Assembly: GCA_002914805.1 (NCBI GenBank)
Contig: JXTB01000005.1
Location: forward strand, 2,330,586-2,394,585
Source of the DNA: Parasponia andersonii
Taxonomy: Eukaryota; Streptophyta; Magnoliopsida; Rosales; Cannabaceae
Direction: 5' to 3'
DNA length: 64,000 nucleotides
This document shows, one piece after another, positions 22,300 through 33,723 of the stretch. Made by a program: the position numbers and the translations under genes. The notes under the pieces are model-generated. The model saw nothing but the letters and a program-made list of their open reading frames with translations, was not told the DNA's origin and ran no database searches. The first letter of the stretch is position 1; each line of letters opens with the position of its first letter.

Positions 22300-23200
22300 T
22301 TTGATAAATAAAAATTATTTTTTACTTATATTCGGTTATAATGCGTATTTCATCCGATAATCATAAATATTGTGTTTGATAAATAAAAATTATTTTTGAA
22401 TAAATGAGCCATTTTAAAGGAGAAAATATTACTATAGGTATCTTATATGATTAAAAAGAAAGGATTATCATAGGTATCCTAATTATAGTAAGTATCCTAC
22501 CTAATTTAGAAAGAAAATCGGTTATTATATGTATCATGTTTGATTACAATAAGTATCATATTAGTTACTATAAGTATCATACTTGGAAAATAAAAATTAT
22601 ACCTGAATGAATGAGCATTTTTAAAAGAGGAAATATTACCAAAGGTGTCCTATATGGTTTAAAAAAGGATTACCTTAGGTAATCTATCCAGTTACCATAA
22701 ATATCTTACTTGATTTTAGGGAAAAAAAAAANNNATTACCATAACTATCCTATCTAGTTACCATAAGTATCAATCATATCTAATTACTATAAGTATCACA
22801 CTTGGTAAATAAAATTATTTTTGAATGAATGAGCCTTTTTAAAGGAGGAAATATTACTATAAGTATCCTATATGGTTAAAAAGAAAAGATTACTTTATTA
22901 AGTATATTATTCAATTACCATAAGTATCTTACCAGATTTAAAAAGAAAATAGATTACTATAAGTATCATATTCAGTTACTATAAGTATCATACCTTGTAA
23001 ATAATAAAAAATTGAATGAATAAGCTTTCTCAAAGGAAGGAAATATTATCATAGGTATCTTACATTGTTAAAAAGAAAGGATTAGCAGTTACTTTAGTAT
23101 TCACAAATTAGAAGTAGAATTAGGTGTTTTTTATTTCAAAAAGAATAAAACAATATGAGAAAAGAAAATTAGAAAGTTACTATTGGTATCATTATTTTTA
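22300..23200. repeat. AT-rich tandem array, about 200-bp unit, four to five copies
   Basis: The segment GAATGAATGAGCCTTTTTAA followed by AGGAGGAAATATTACTATA recurs at about 22398, 22602, 22822 and 23013. Within each unit, shorter pieces of the form ACCATAAGTATCATAT repeat, so the unit is itself built of smaller repeats. A three-base gap (NNN, 22732-22734) lies inside the array. Confidence 0.85.
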
Positions 23201-23291
23201 GTAACTAGAAATTAAAAGAAGAGTTTGAGAGTTCTTTATTGTATTTTTTTTAATTACTAAGTTACCATAAGTAACTTACCACGTTACTTAT

Positions 23292-24077
23292 TATGGGGTC
23301 CACTCCTAGATCGCGCGCTACGTGGACGGTTAAGTAGCGGAACAGATGTCAGGGGTTACACCATTCGACACGTGTCCAGGAGGATCGCTTAAAAGCCACA
23401 TAAGTCGCACGTGATACAACATAGGCCCGTTGGTTGTCGCAGGTCAAGGCCGAATCCATCCTAGACCCTGGATGGGTTCAGCCTAATCCAATTCTTACCT
23501 CGACGATTAGAGGTCGACTCGAGGGTCTTCTGCGAGAAGATCATTGGAGGCAGCACACTGCTCCAGACCCAGGCAGAGCATTCAATGCAATTCTGGGTAG
23601 GTGTGCGCATTGGGCAAACCATCCTGACAAGACGGCGGGTTGCCAAAGTCTCTCTTCTGCCAGGCTCATACCATGGGGGACGGCAGAAAGTAGATCACAA
23701 CATTGCAATGGAAATTACAGTAACCATAACCCGTGATTTTCGGAGTAAGTCATGATGAGAAAGGGTAGCTGTTCCTGGGATTAAGAGCCGGTAAGTTCTC
23801 GGTTTCAGGATTATATATATATATATATCATACATCTCCCTGGTACAAGAGATATACATAAAAAATTTATAAGCAAAAACTTAGTCTTTACTATTCAATC
23901 TCGGGAGTAAATGTCTGACTTTAAACATCGGAGAGTCTTTGCAGGTGGTCGCCCCCGCCTCTTTGGTCTGGTTTGAGATCAAAAACATTCTGAGATAGAG
24001 AAGATACATGGACAGTTGGTAGGAACAGTACCAACAGTTTGGAGACATGTGGACAGTTGGTAAGAACAACACTAACA
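23292..24077 (+). repeat. 5' LTR of the second Tat element (786 bp)
   Basis: It aligns along its length with 40082-40874. The first bases read TATGGGG where the other LTR has TGTAGGG, so the terminal TG is mutated. It ends CACTAACA. A (TA)n tract near 23812-23830 could serve as the TATA region. Near its end, a segment with GGACAGTTGGTAAGAACA occurs twice (about 24009 and 24052). Confidence 0.9.
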
Positions 24078-24080
24078 ATT

Positions 24081-24098
24081 TGGCGCCGTCTGTGGGAA
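24081..24098 (+). other. tRNA primer-binding site
   Basis: TGGCGCCGTCTGTGGGAA lies three bases after the LTR end. It begins with TGG, the complement of a tRNA CCA end, and is the usual primer site of Tat elements. I am not certain which tRNA (Arg or Asp types share its start). Confidence 0.85.
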
Positions 24099-24170
24099 TA
24101 CAGGGTGTGAGAGAAAGAGTAAGAGTCTCACGATAGCGCTCTCCCCAAATAAGAAGTCATACGACATTGG

Positions 24171-24394
24171 ATGGCACCCTCGAGAATGACAACAAGAAGC
24201 ACGCGGCCTGACGCCGAAGGAAGCTCCCCGGAAGTGCGACCTAGTCTAGAATAAAAGTTGGACCAAATATTTGCCGCCTTGACAAAAGCTTACAGGAAGG
24301 CAGAGATGGCTCATGAGGCCATCCTGGGTTTAAAGTATGAGGTCGCTGAAGTTCGTAGAGATAATACCCGCCTTGAAGGGCTATTGCCAAGCGA
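24171..24394 (+). pseudogene. Tat gag, N-terminal remnant
   Basis: The ATG at 24171 opens MAPSRMTTRSTRPDAEGSSP, typical of the start of Tat gag, with an in-frame stop after PSLE. The frame then continues (KLDQIFAALTKAYRKAEMAH, then a short coiled-coil-like stretch) to about 24394. There the sequence switches to integrase, so the rest of gag and most of pol are deleted. Confidence 0.7.
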
Positions 24395-25359
24395 GGCCAG
24401 GACATGATGATCGAGGTGGCCCAATTCGTCAAGAAATATGATAAATGCTAGAGGTTCATCTCCCTGAAATACCAACCCACAGAAGAGCTCTGTTAGAACA
24501 TAATTCCTTGGCCCTTCACTAAGTGGGGTCTGAATATCATCAGAGAGCTCCCCAGAAGCCCCAGGAAAAGGAGATATGTCTTACTGGCCACTAATTATTT
24601 CACCATATGTGTGGAAGCTGAAGCCTACACATCCATCATTAAGGCAGACAGGCTTAACTTTATTTAGAAAAATATAATCTTCCAGTACAGAATCGCGAAA
24701 AAGATACATGCCGACCTGGCACACAGTTCCAAAATGCCAAGCTCAAGGAGCTGTGTGATTTGTATGACATAAAGCTCAGTTTCTCATCTATAAATTACCC
24801 TCAGGGGAATGGCCAAGCAGAGAAAACGATCAAGGCCATCTTCAGCAATATTAAAAAGAACTTACAAAAGGCTAAAGGAAAGTGGTTAGAAGAGCTACCA
24901 ACCGTTGTGTGGGTCCACTGAACCACGGAGCGGAGGTCAATGGGAAGAACACCCTTTGCCATGGTATATAGGACAGAGGCTGTGTTCCTGACTGAAATTA
25001 GCCTCCTGACCCTTCGTTCCGAAGTGGTAAAAGATGCCTCATTGAACGAGCAACAGCTAAGCCGCAACACAGACCTCCTTGAAGAAACAAGAGACGTGGC
25101 TCTGATCCATTTGGCCTTGTACCACTAGTAAGCCACATCTTATTACGTAAAGAAAGTCAATGCTCGTCGATTTAACGCTGGAGATTGAATCTTGAAGGTC
25201 AGAACAGGAAATTCCTCGAAGCTAGACTCTTATTGGGTCGGACCCTACGAGATGATCAAAGCACTCGACAATGACACATACGTCCTAAAAGAACACAAAA
25301 CTAGGAAGAGCCTACCCAACACATGGAATTCCCAACACTTGAAGAAATATTATGTGTAA
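24395..25359 (+). pseudogene. Tat integrase remnant
   Basis: From KKYDKC the sequence follows a Tat integrase: LATNYFTICVEAEAYTSI in the catalytic core, SSINYPQGNGQAEKTIKAIF around the catalytic Glu, and a C-terminal end (GPYEMIKALDNDTYVLK) closing at TAA 25357-25359. Stops and at least one frameshift lie before 24780. Only the C-terminal part of the integrase found in the first Tat element is represented. Confidence 0.8.
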
Positions 25360-25499
25360 GACACATGTAAAGGCTTATATTATTGAATAGCCCAATTCCA
25401 AAACAAATCGAGATGTCTGCTACACAGATTTACCCACTAGTTTGCTATTTATAAGGGTCTGCCCCCCCTCCCCCAGCGCCAGACCCCATAAGCTATTCG

Positions 25500-25669
25500 C
25501 ATGAATAAAGATCATACTGTGGGAATCAGATCACGTAATAAAATACTTGCCAATGGCCCAAGAAAACGTACGAGGAGGAATGAGCTGTGCAATAAAATGC
25601 TTGCCAGTAAACCTTATTAAAGATCGTACTGCGGGAATCACATCGCGTAATAAAATACTTGCCGATGAC
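25500..25669 (+). repeat. 112-bp tandem array, left part (split by the Athila insertion)
   Basis: Units contain GAAAACGTACGAGGAGGAAT and two related halves built on TAATAAAATACTTGCC, spaced alternately 54 and 58 bases (25535, 25589, 25647). The array continues at 35387. This is the usual minisatellite-prone zone between pol and the antisense gene of a Tat element. Confidence 0.9.
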
Positions 25670-26763
25670 TATTGTGAAAATTATGAATGCAAGTGTACAC
25701 TATCGCAAACAAGTAACAAAATAGTGAGTATGAGTATCGTCCCACAAAGGCTGTTGGTTTACTAAGTATTGAAATTTAGCTAACTCTAAATTTATTTGAA
25801 TTAATCAAGTAAAAAAAAATTGAATTAAATTAAAACTAAAACAATAAAAATAAACGAGAATGAAAATTAAAAGCGAAAAATAACAACGAGATGTGAATTA
25901 ATGAAATTAAACCTAGGGTGTCCAATTTCACCATAACTAATCCACTCTAAAAATTCNNNNNNNNNNNNNNNNNNNNNNNNNNNNNNNNNNNNNNNNNNNN
26001 NNNNNNNNNNNNNNNNNNNNNNNNNNNNNNNNNNNNNNNNNNNNNNNNNNNNNNNNNNNNNNNNNNNNNNNNNNNNNNNNNNNNNNNNNNNNNNNNNNNN
26101 NNNNNNNNNNNNNNNNNNNNNNNNNNNNNNNNNNNNNNNNNNNNNNNNNNNNNNNNNNNNNNNNNNNNNNNNNNNNNNNNNNNNNNNNNNNNNNNNNNNN
26201 NNNNNNNNNNNNNNNNNNNNNNNNNNNNNNNNNNNNNNNNNNNNNNNNNNNNNNNNNNNNNNNNNNNNNNNNNNNNNNNNNNNNNNNNNNNNNNNNNNNN
26301 NNNNNNNNNNNNNNNNNNNNNNNNNNNNNNNNNNNNNNNNNNNNNNNNNNNNNNNNNNNNNNNNNNNNNNNNNNNNNNNNNNNNNNNNNNNNNNNNNNNN
26401 NNNNNNNNNNNNNNNNNNNNNNNNNNNNNNNNNNNNNNNNNNNNNNNNNNNNNNNNNNNNNNNNNNNNNNNNNNNNNNNNNNNNNNNNNNNNNNNNNNNN
26501 NNNNNNNNNNNNNNNNNNNNNNNNNNNNNNNNNNNNNNNNNNNNNNNNNNNNNNNNNNNNNNNNNNNNNNNNNNNNNNNNNNNNNNNNNTTAAATTAAAA
26601 CACTAAACCTAATAAAATAACATAAAATTAAACAAAACTAAATCTAAATAAAATAAAATAAAATAACTTAAATTACTTAAAATCTAAATTAAAATTACTC
26701 TAGGACACACATTTTTAATGAATAAAATAGCATAACTAACTCTATTTTTATAGAGTTATCACA
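25670..26763 (-). repeat. Athila 3' LTR (left copy) with assembly gap 25957-26589
   Basis: The first 287 and last 174 bases align with the right LTR (33724-35386). The gap is written as 633 N, but the right LTR has about 1204 bases between the matching points, so the gap is about 570 bases too short. In element orientation the polypurine-like GTTTGGAGG lies just before the LTR start (TGTGATAAC). Confidence 0.9.
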
Positions 26764-28350
26764 CCTCCAAACTTGTATTTTTGCTAGTCCTCGAGCAAAA
26801 GAAAGAAAAACCTAAACTAAAATTCTAACTACCTAAACATGACCAAACCATGACCAGTTTAATTCTCAAAAACTTGCCTCAAAGATTTCACATAATATAA
26901 AGTTCAAAGAAAAATTTTGAACACTGCAAAGGTCTAGAATTTCAATAAAATGCTAACCTGATTCTATTACAGATTCCTTGAGTGTGTTTGTGAAAACAAT
27001 TACATTTAATCATATTCAACTCGGATCAGTTTATACAAACAAGTAAGTTATAATAAATCTCTAGATAGAAATATATAAACTCTATAGCCCTGATTTTCAT
27101 ATCACTCTCTACTAATGCAGACTAATACTGCACCAAAGATCATAAGTACTTTATTAAACTTGTAATGTATGGCTAAGGTAACAGGTAGGATAATAGATAT
27201 TTTTATGGCTCAAATCACTCTAAGCACATAACTTATTCTCAGATCTTTATACAACTCAACTCAACACTTTATTGACATATCACCCCCAAACTTATTTTCT
27301 AATTTCTTCTATCATTCCACATTTTTTTTCCTTTTCACAAGCTACTATATCCTAAATTTATGATTTTCAATCTTTTTTTTATCGCTTTTTTTCATTTCTT
27401 TTCCTTTTTTTTTTTTGCACAAAGGTATAGCATTTTTTTTCTTCATACGCCTTCATAAAATTTTTCTTAACACCACCCTTCCTCCCATATTGTCACATAG
27501 TATAAATCTGATATTCAATAAAGATCACATATGCTATCAGGTATAAGGTAAAATGTTGGAAATAATTTAAAAGCTAGGCTAAAAATATGGGTGTCAAAGA
27601 AAAGTCAAATTAGGCTCAAAGGCATACTAAGAATATAAGTAGTGTCAAGGGTAGGCTTGAAAGGCTCAATCGATCTAAAGATGGCCTAAATCATATCTCT
27701 AATACAATGCAGTCTAGGATTTCGCCTCAAGTGTTAATCAAATAGGTTCTAGAGTTTATTAATGAGATTTCAAAGATGTATTTAATCCATATAAATTTTC
27801 TCTACGGAAGCAAAATAATCAAATGCAACTATTTATGTGCTCAAAATGTCAAGGAATCATAAGCAAAACCAAACTAACACAGAATCAAGCACACAGACAA
27901 AAGCAATATTCAGCATTCTTCCAAGCACCTTATTCAGTTAAATCAAAGTCTTATCATCGGCTTACGACAATCAAACTAGGTCATAAAAACAAACCTAAAC
28001 TATTAACTATTTTTTAAAAAAATTTTAACTTTTTTATTTTGAAAATTTTAACTCCCTACCCCCAAACTTAAATTAACATTGTCCCCCCCAATGTTAAAAA
28101 TAAAAGAAAAGGTAAAGGAAAACTCCCTCAAATTCTCACACGAAGGTGGAGGCTTTTGGTTGAGTCGTTGAAATTCACATATCGACCCCCAAATTTGTAC
28201 AATAACCTGAGACACATAAAAATAAAACAAACAAAACATAACAAAAGAAAAGACACCTAGAAATTTAAAATTAAAAGAAAAAAATAGTTCATAGGTTACC
28301 TCCCAAGAAGCGCTTAATTTATAGTCACCAGCCAGACGTAATGTCACGTT
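26764..28350 (-). other. Athila region between integrase and 3' LTR, no gene
   Basis: AT-rich sequence after the integrase stop. Some Athila elements have an envelope-like ORF here; none is recognisable. T-rich runs occur near 27300-27480. Confidence 0.65.
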
Positions 28351-29600
28351 TCAACTCGGATCCACTAAAGTCATGTGGTATGTTGGCAGCTCAGGTCCAC
28401 ATTCAATATATGCCTTTAGACACTGGCCGTTAACTTTGAATTTCCTTTCATCACTCTGAATCTCAACAGCTTCATGTGGAAAAATTTGAACTACTATGAA
28501 TAGTCCGGACCACCGAGAACGAAGCTTTCCAGGAAACAGACATAAGCGAGAATTAAATAGCAACACTTTCTGACCAAGGACAAAATCACACTTCAAAATA
28601 TGCATATCATCCCACTTCTTTGTATGCTCTTTGTAAATCTTGGCATTTTCATACGCATCTCGGCGAAATTCATCCATCTCGTTAAGCTGCAAAAGTCGCT
28701 TCTCTCTTGCTGCATTGTAGTCAAAATTTAACTTCTTTATTGCCCAATATGCATGATGTTCCAGTTCAACTGGTAAATGACATGCTTTTCCAAACACCAA
28801 CCGATAGGGTGACATTCCAATTGGTGTCTTAAAAGCTGTTTGGTAGGCCCAAAATGCATCATCTAATCTTCTCGACCAATCTTTCCTCGATGCATTCATT
28901 GTCTTTTCTAACATCCACTTCAATTCTTTATTAGAAACAACCTACCCACTCGTCTGGGGATGATAGGCTGTTGCTATCTTATGCATCACTCCATACTTGG
29001 CTAGAAGAGCAGCAAGTTGCGAAGAAAATATTTTTGCGAAGAAAATTTATCACCACTTTGGAATCATTGGTCAGTAGTGCTGCTGCTTCAACCTATTTCG
29101 AGACATAATCAACTGCCATAAGAATATATACATTATTATAAGAAGGTGGGAATGGCCCCATAAAATCAATTCCCCAGACATCGAATAGCTCTATCTCCAA
29201 GATATTGCTTAAAGGCATCTCATGTCGACGGGAGATGTTTCCAGTCCTCTGGCAGTGATCACAGGCCATAACGTAAGAGTAAGCATCCTTGACTAATGTT
29301 GGCTAATAGAAACCCGACTGAAAGATCTTTGCTGCCATTCTATTAGCTCCAAAGTGACCACCATAATCGGAAGAATGGCAATGATGATGTATGTTTGTTA
29401 TCTCTTCTTCTGGAATGCATCTTCAGATGATTTGATCGGCACAATGCTTGTACAAAAAAGGGTCTTCCCAATAATAATGCTTTACATTAGAAAGAAACTT
29501 CTTCTTTTATTGTCTCGTTTGGTCAATGGAAAGACATCACTTGCCAAGTAATTCACGAAGTTTACAAACCAAGGAGGATTATTAGTGCTGAGGGAAAAGA
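28351..29600 (-). pseudogene. Athila integrase, degraded
   Basis: From high to low coordinates: zinc-finger region ending CDHCQ, catalytic core with [10 protein letters not shown] (first Asp) and DYVSK, then an open C-terminal stretch of about 190 residues (28923-28351) with [20 protein letters not shown] and [13 protein letters not shown]. Stops and a rearrangement near 28930-29060 break the middle, where the second Asp and the Glu should lie. Confidence 0.85.
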
Positions 29601-31080
29601 GCTGCTCATCTGGAAATGTCTCTTTAATGGGTGATTCCATATCTTCCTATTGTTCATGAGGCTCTAAATGAGATAAGTGATCTGTTACTAAGTTCTCAGT
29701 ACCTTTCTTATCTCTTATTTCTAGGTCGAATTCTTGCAACAGTAGGACTCAATGGATTAGCCTTGGCTTTGTATCTTTCTTTTCAATCAAATACCTGATG
29801 GCAGAATGGTCCGTATAGACTATAACTTTAGTACCAATCAAGTATAATCGGAATTTATCAAAAGCAAAAACCACAGCTAACATTTCTTTCTCAGTGGTGG
29901 CATAATTCAACTAGGTATCGGTCAAAGTTTGGTTGGCATAGTATATGGCATGAAATATTTTACCTCTCTGTTGACCCAAAATGGCTCCAATGGCGTAGTC
30001 ATTGGCATCACACATTAATTCAAAAGGTAAACTCTAATCAGGTGCTATAATAATAGGAGCCGCTACCAATGCAGTTTTCAAAAGTTAGAACACTTTAAAG
30101 CATTCTTCATCAATCCTGAAAGGTACATCCTTTGTAAGAAGATTGCAAAGAGGCTTCGTGATTTTAGAGAAGTCCTTGATGAAGCGTCTATAGAATCCAG
30201 CATGGCCTAGGAAGCTTCGCACACTCTTTACTGATGTTGGAGGTGGTAACTTTTCAATGGTCTCAATTTTAGCACGATCAACCTTAATGCCCTTCATAGA
30301 AACTCGGTGGCCAAGAACTATACCCTCTTGTACCATAAAATCGCATTCTCCCAGTTCAAGATCAAGTTGGTCTCCTCACGATGTTGTAATACTAGGGCTA
30401 AGTTTTCCAAACAAGAGTCAAAGTAAGGACTAAAAACAGAGAAGTCATCCATGAATACCTCAATGAAAAGTTCTGCCATATCGGAGAAAATTGCTAATTT
30501 GCAATGCTGAAAAGTCGCAGGGGCATTACAAAGTCCAAATGGAATCCATCTGTAAGAAAATATTCTATAAGGGTAAGTGAAGGTAGTTTTCTCTTTGTCA
30601 TCAGGAGCAATGGCTCTTTGATTATACGCAGAGTAGCCATCTAAAAAGCAGTAGAAAGGATACCCAGCTAATCTGTCGAGCATCTGGTCAATGAATGGTA
30701 CAGGAAAGTGATCTTTCCTTATGGCCTTATTGAGCTTTTCTGTAATCAATGCATACCCTCCAGCCAGTAATAGTTCTCATAGGGATCAATTCGTTGTTTT
30801 CATTCTGCACCACTATCATCCCTCTTTTCTTGGGGACAACTTGTACAGGGCTAACCAAGGAGCTATCTGATATAGGATAGATAATGCCAGCATCCAAAAG
30901 CTTCAGTACCTCTGCTTGTACTACCTCCTTCATATTGGGATTTAATCGTTGTTGATTTTCAATAGAAGGTTTGTAGTTGTCCTCCATCAAAATCTTATGC
31001 ATATATATAGACGGGCTGATTCCCTTGATGTCGGCAATAGTCCACACCAAAGCTGTTTTATGGTTCCGCAACACACACAA
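29601..31080 (-). pseudogene. Athila reverse transcriptase and RNase H, degraded
   Basis: RT motifs on the - strand include VVPKKRGMIVVQNENNELIP, CFLDGYSAYNQ (usually GYSGYNQ), FTYPYRIFSYRWIPFGLCNA and FMDDFSVF, whose two Asp residues are the catalytic pair. The segment 30336-30085 continues with GHRVSMKGIKVDRAKIETI. RNase H follows to about 29600 with further stops. RT and RNase H copy element RNA into DNA; this copy is inactive. Confidence 0.85.
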
Positions 31081-31594
31081 AAGTTTTTCCTCTTGTTCTT
31101 CATTTAAGGAAGCAGAAATAATAACTGGAAGTATAGAGGATTCTCCTAAGAAAGTTTATCATAGATGAGCTAGCAATGGCTTTAGTTCCAATTCTGGTGG
31201 CTTGACTACTGATGGTAGTGGACAAGGAGTCTTGTGTCCCAATTCTTCAAAAGGCTTCTTGATAAAGATTAGTGGTGCAGCATCTAACCTTTTTAAACAT
31301 TCTAGGACTTTGGGATTATCAGAAACGGGTACTCTAATAAGACAAGACTCAAGAGGACAAGCTAGTAGGCTTGCTTGAAATATTCTTTTATGTAACTGTC
31401 AGCAATGTCTATTCTCGAATAGCTATCCACTTCAATTGGGTATTTCATTGCCTTGAAAACATTGAAAGTGACTTGTTCTTCTTGTACTCTTAGAATGAGT
31501 TACCCTTTCTGTACATCTATGAGAGTCCTTCCTGTTGCTAAGAATGGTCGACCAAGTATGATCGGAATTTCTTAATCTTCCTCCATGTCTAGAA

Positions 31595-32152
31595 CTATAA
31601 AATCTGCAGGGAAGATGAATTTGTCAACTTCACTAGTACATCCTCGATAGTTCCCCTTGGATACTTGATAGATCTATCTGCCAATTGTAGGGAGACTGTG
31701 GTTGGCTTGGCTTCCCCCAAACCTAGCTTCTTATATATTGATAGTGGCATATGATTTACGCTCGCTCCCAAGTCATATAGAGCTTTATTGAAGAATGAAT
31801 TCCCAATAGTACAGGGGATAGTAAAGCTCCCAGGATCTTTCAGCTTTGGTGCTAATTCCTTCTGCAGGATTGCACTGCACTCCTCAGTAAGTGCTACTGT
31901 CTCATGCTCCTCTAGCTTTCTTTTGTTGGAAAGGATTTCTTTCATAAACTTTACATAGCTGGGCATCTGTTCTAAGGCATCTGTAAAAGGTATATTGATA
32001 TGAAATTTCTTAAATACAATGAGAAATTTAGAAAATTGCTTATCTAATTTTTGCTTCTGGAACCGCTGAGGATATGGAATTGGGGGAACATAGGGAGGTG
32101 GGTTATCTGGGAAGAGCTTCAATTTAGGCTTCTCAACTTCACTAGCAGGCAT
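31595..32152 (-). pseudogene. Athila protease region, degraded
   Basis: A 185-codon open stretch shows the Athila gag-protease linker (PPPYVPPIPYPQRFQKQK) and a protease-like fold with YDLGASVNHMPLSIY. Here DLGAS takes the place of the DSGA/DTGA active-site motif, as is usual in this lineage. It leads toward RT through 31081-31594, which is interrupted by stops. Confidence 0.75.
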
Positions 32153-32251
32153 CGTTTCTTGAGTTTGCTCAGAAGATGGCTCGATGTTGTCTTCAACTTG
32201 GTCATTAGTCTTGTCTCTTACTTTGACAGGATCCTCTAATATTTTGCCACT

Positions 32252-33478
32252 TTAGAGGGTTACAGCTTTAACGTGCTCTTTTGGATTTGTCTCTGTGTTG
32301 CTTGGCAAAGCACCTTGTGGTCGTGTGGAGAGCATATTTGAAATCTGACCCATTTGAACTTCCAAATTTCTAATAGATGCATCAGTCCTTGCCATATATC
32401 GATTTGTATTCTTAGTAAGTTGTGCAAGAGTATCTTCCAAAGAGACTTTATTGGCTTAAGGTTGAGGTTGATATCCCGTTGGTAGTCTTACGGCATTGTC
32501 ATTATTTCTCCATTAAAATTTGGATGGTTGCACTATCCCAGATTATAAGTATTGGAGTACAGGTTGTTCTGCTACCGGTTGACATTCCCCACAAAGTGTG
32601 CTTGCTCAAGCTATGATGTATTGAAGAAATTAATATCATGGCAGTTGTTATTGGCATGAGGCCCACCATATAAATTACACCTCTCAGGAGTAGGATGAAT
32701 AACATCGAATCGCTTCGTTAATGCGGCAACTTGAGCTGTAAGTGCATCAACTTCATGTACCCTATAAGACTTTTTAGGTGTAGAGTGTTCAATTAGCCAT
32801 TGATAGGCATTAGCAGCCATCTCTTCAAGTAATTCATAGGCCGCTTCTTCAGTGTTCCCCATTAATGAACCTCCGGCTGCTGCATCTACGAAGGTTCTAG
32901 TCGAGCCACTTAACCCTTTGTAGAAGGTCTGTAACTGTAACCACTTCGGAAGTCCGTGATGTGGGCACCTTCTCAACATGTCTTTGTACCTTTCCCAGGC
33001 TTCGTATAATGACTCTCCATCTTACTGGGTGAAAGTAATAATATCGTTCCGCATCTTTGCTGTTTTTGCTGGTGGGAAAAATTTGGATAAAAACCATTGA
33101 GCAAGATCATTCCATGTAATGATGGTTCCAGGCAGTAAGGAGTTCAACCAGCTTTTAGCCTTATCCCGAAGTGAAAATGGGAACAATCTCAGTCTAATGG
33201 CATCATCAGTAATGCCATTATGTTTAAAAGTCTCACAGATCTCGAGGAAGGTGGCAATATGAGCATTTGGATCATCAAGGGGAGAGCCGCTACATTGATT
33301 GGCCTGCACCATCTGTATGATAGCTGGCTTGATCTCGAAATTATTGGCTTGTATGGTCGGACGTCTAATCCTCGAGAAGGTCATTAACTGCAGGCAAAGC
33401 ATAGTCACATAATGCTCGGTAGTTTATGATCGCTCCTTCTTGTCCCCTTGCTAAATCGTTTCCTTAGTCATCAGCCAT
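32252..33478 (-). pseudogene. Athila gag, degraded
   Basis: The likely start is the ATG at 33478 (MADD then a stop). The conserved gag follows in pieces: [60 protein letters not shown] and [17 protein letters not shown], then LQTFYKGLSGSTRTFVDAAA and EEAAYELLEEMAANAYQW further on. Several stops and frameshifts separate them. Gag forms the virus-like particle. Confidence 0.85.
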
Positions 33479-33723
33479 AGTATCTTGTTCTAGTCTAGAA
33501 GCCTCTCTCTTTTCTTTTATGTTCTTTCGACACGTACGCTTAATCTCAGAATCAAAAGGAAATAGATCTTCTTTTTTGAACTTTCTCATACACTGGCCTT
33601 AATCTCCTTGAAAAAAAAAAGCATGACACTAAGTAAAATAAAAAAAATTCAAACTAAAATTAAAGTTGCTTAGTATTGATATTAATAAAAATCAAACAGT
33701 CTCTAGCAACAACGCAAAAAACT

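Noticed and set aside
22300..23200. Possible CRISPR-like regular spacing in the AT-rich arrays
   Set aside because: Units are contiguous and diverged with no unique spacers, and the DNA is plant nuclear.
26764..28350. Envelope-like ORF in the Athila element
   Set aside because: No open frame of useful length or transmembrane pattern is present between integrase and the 3' LTR.
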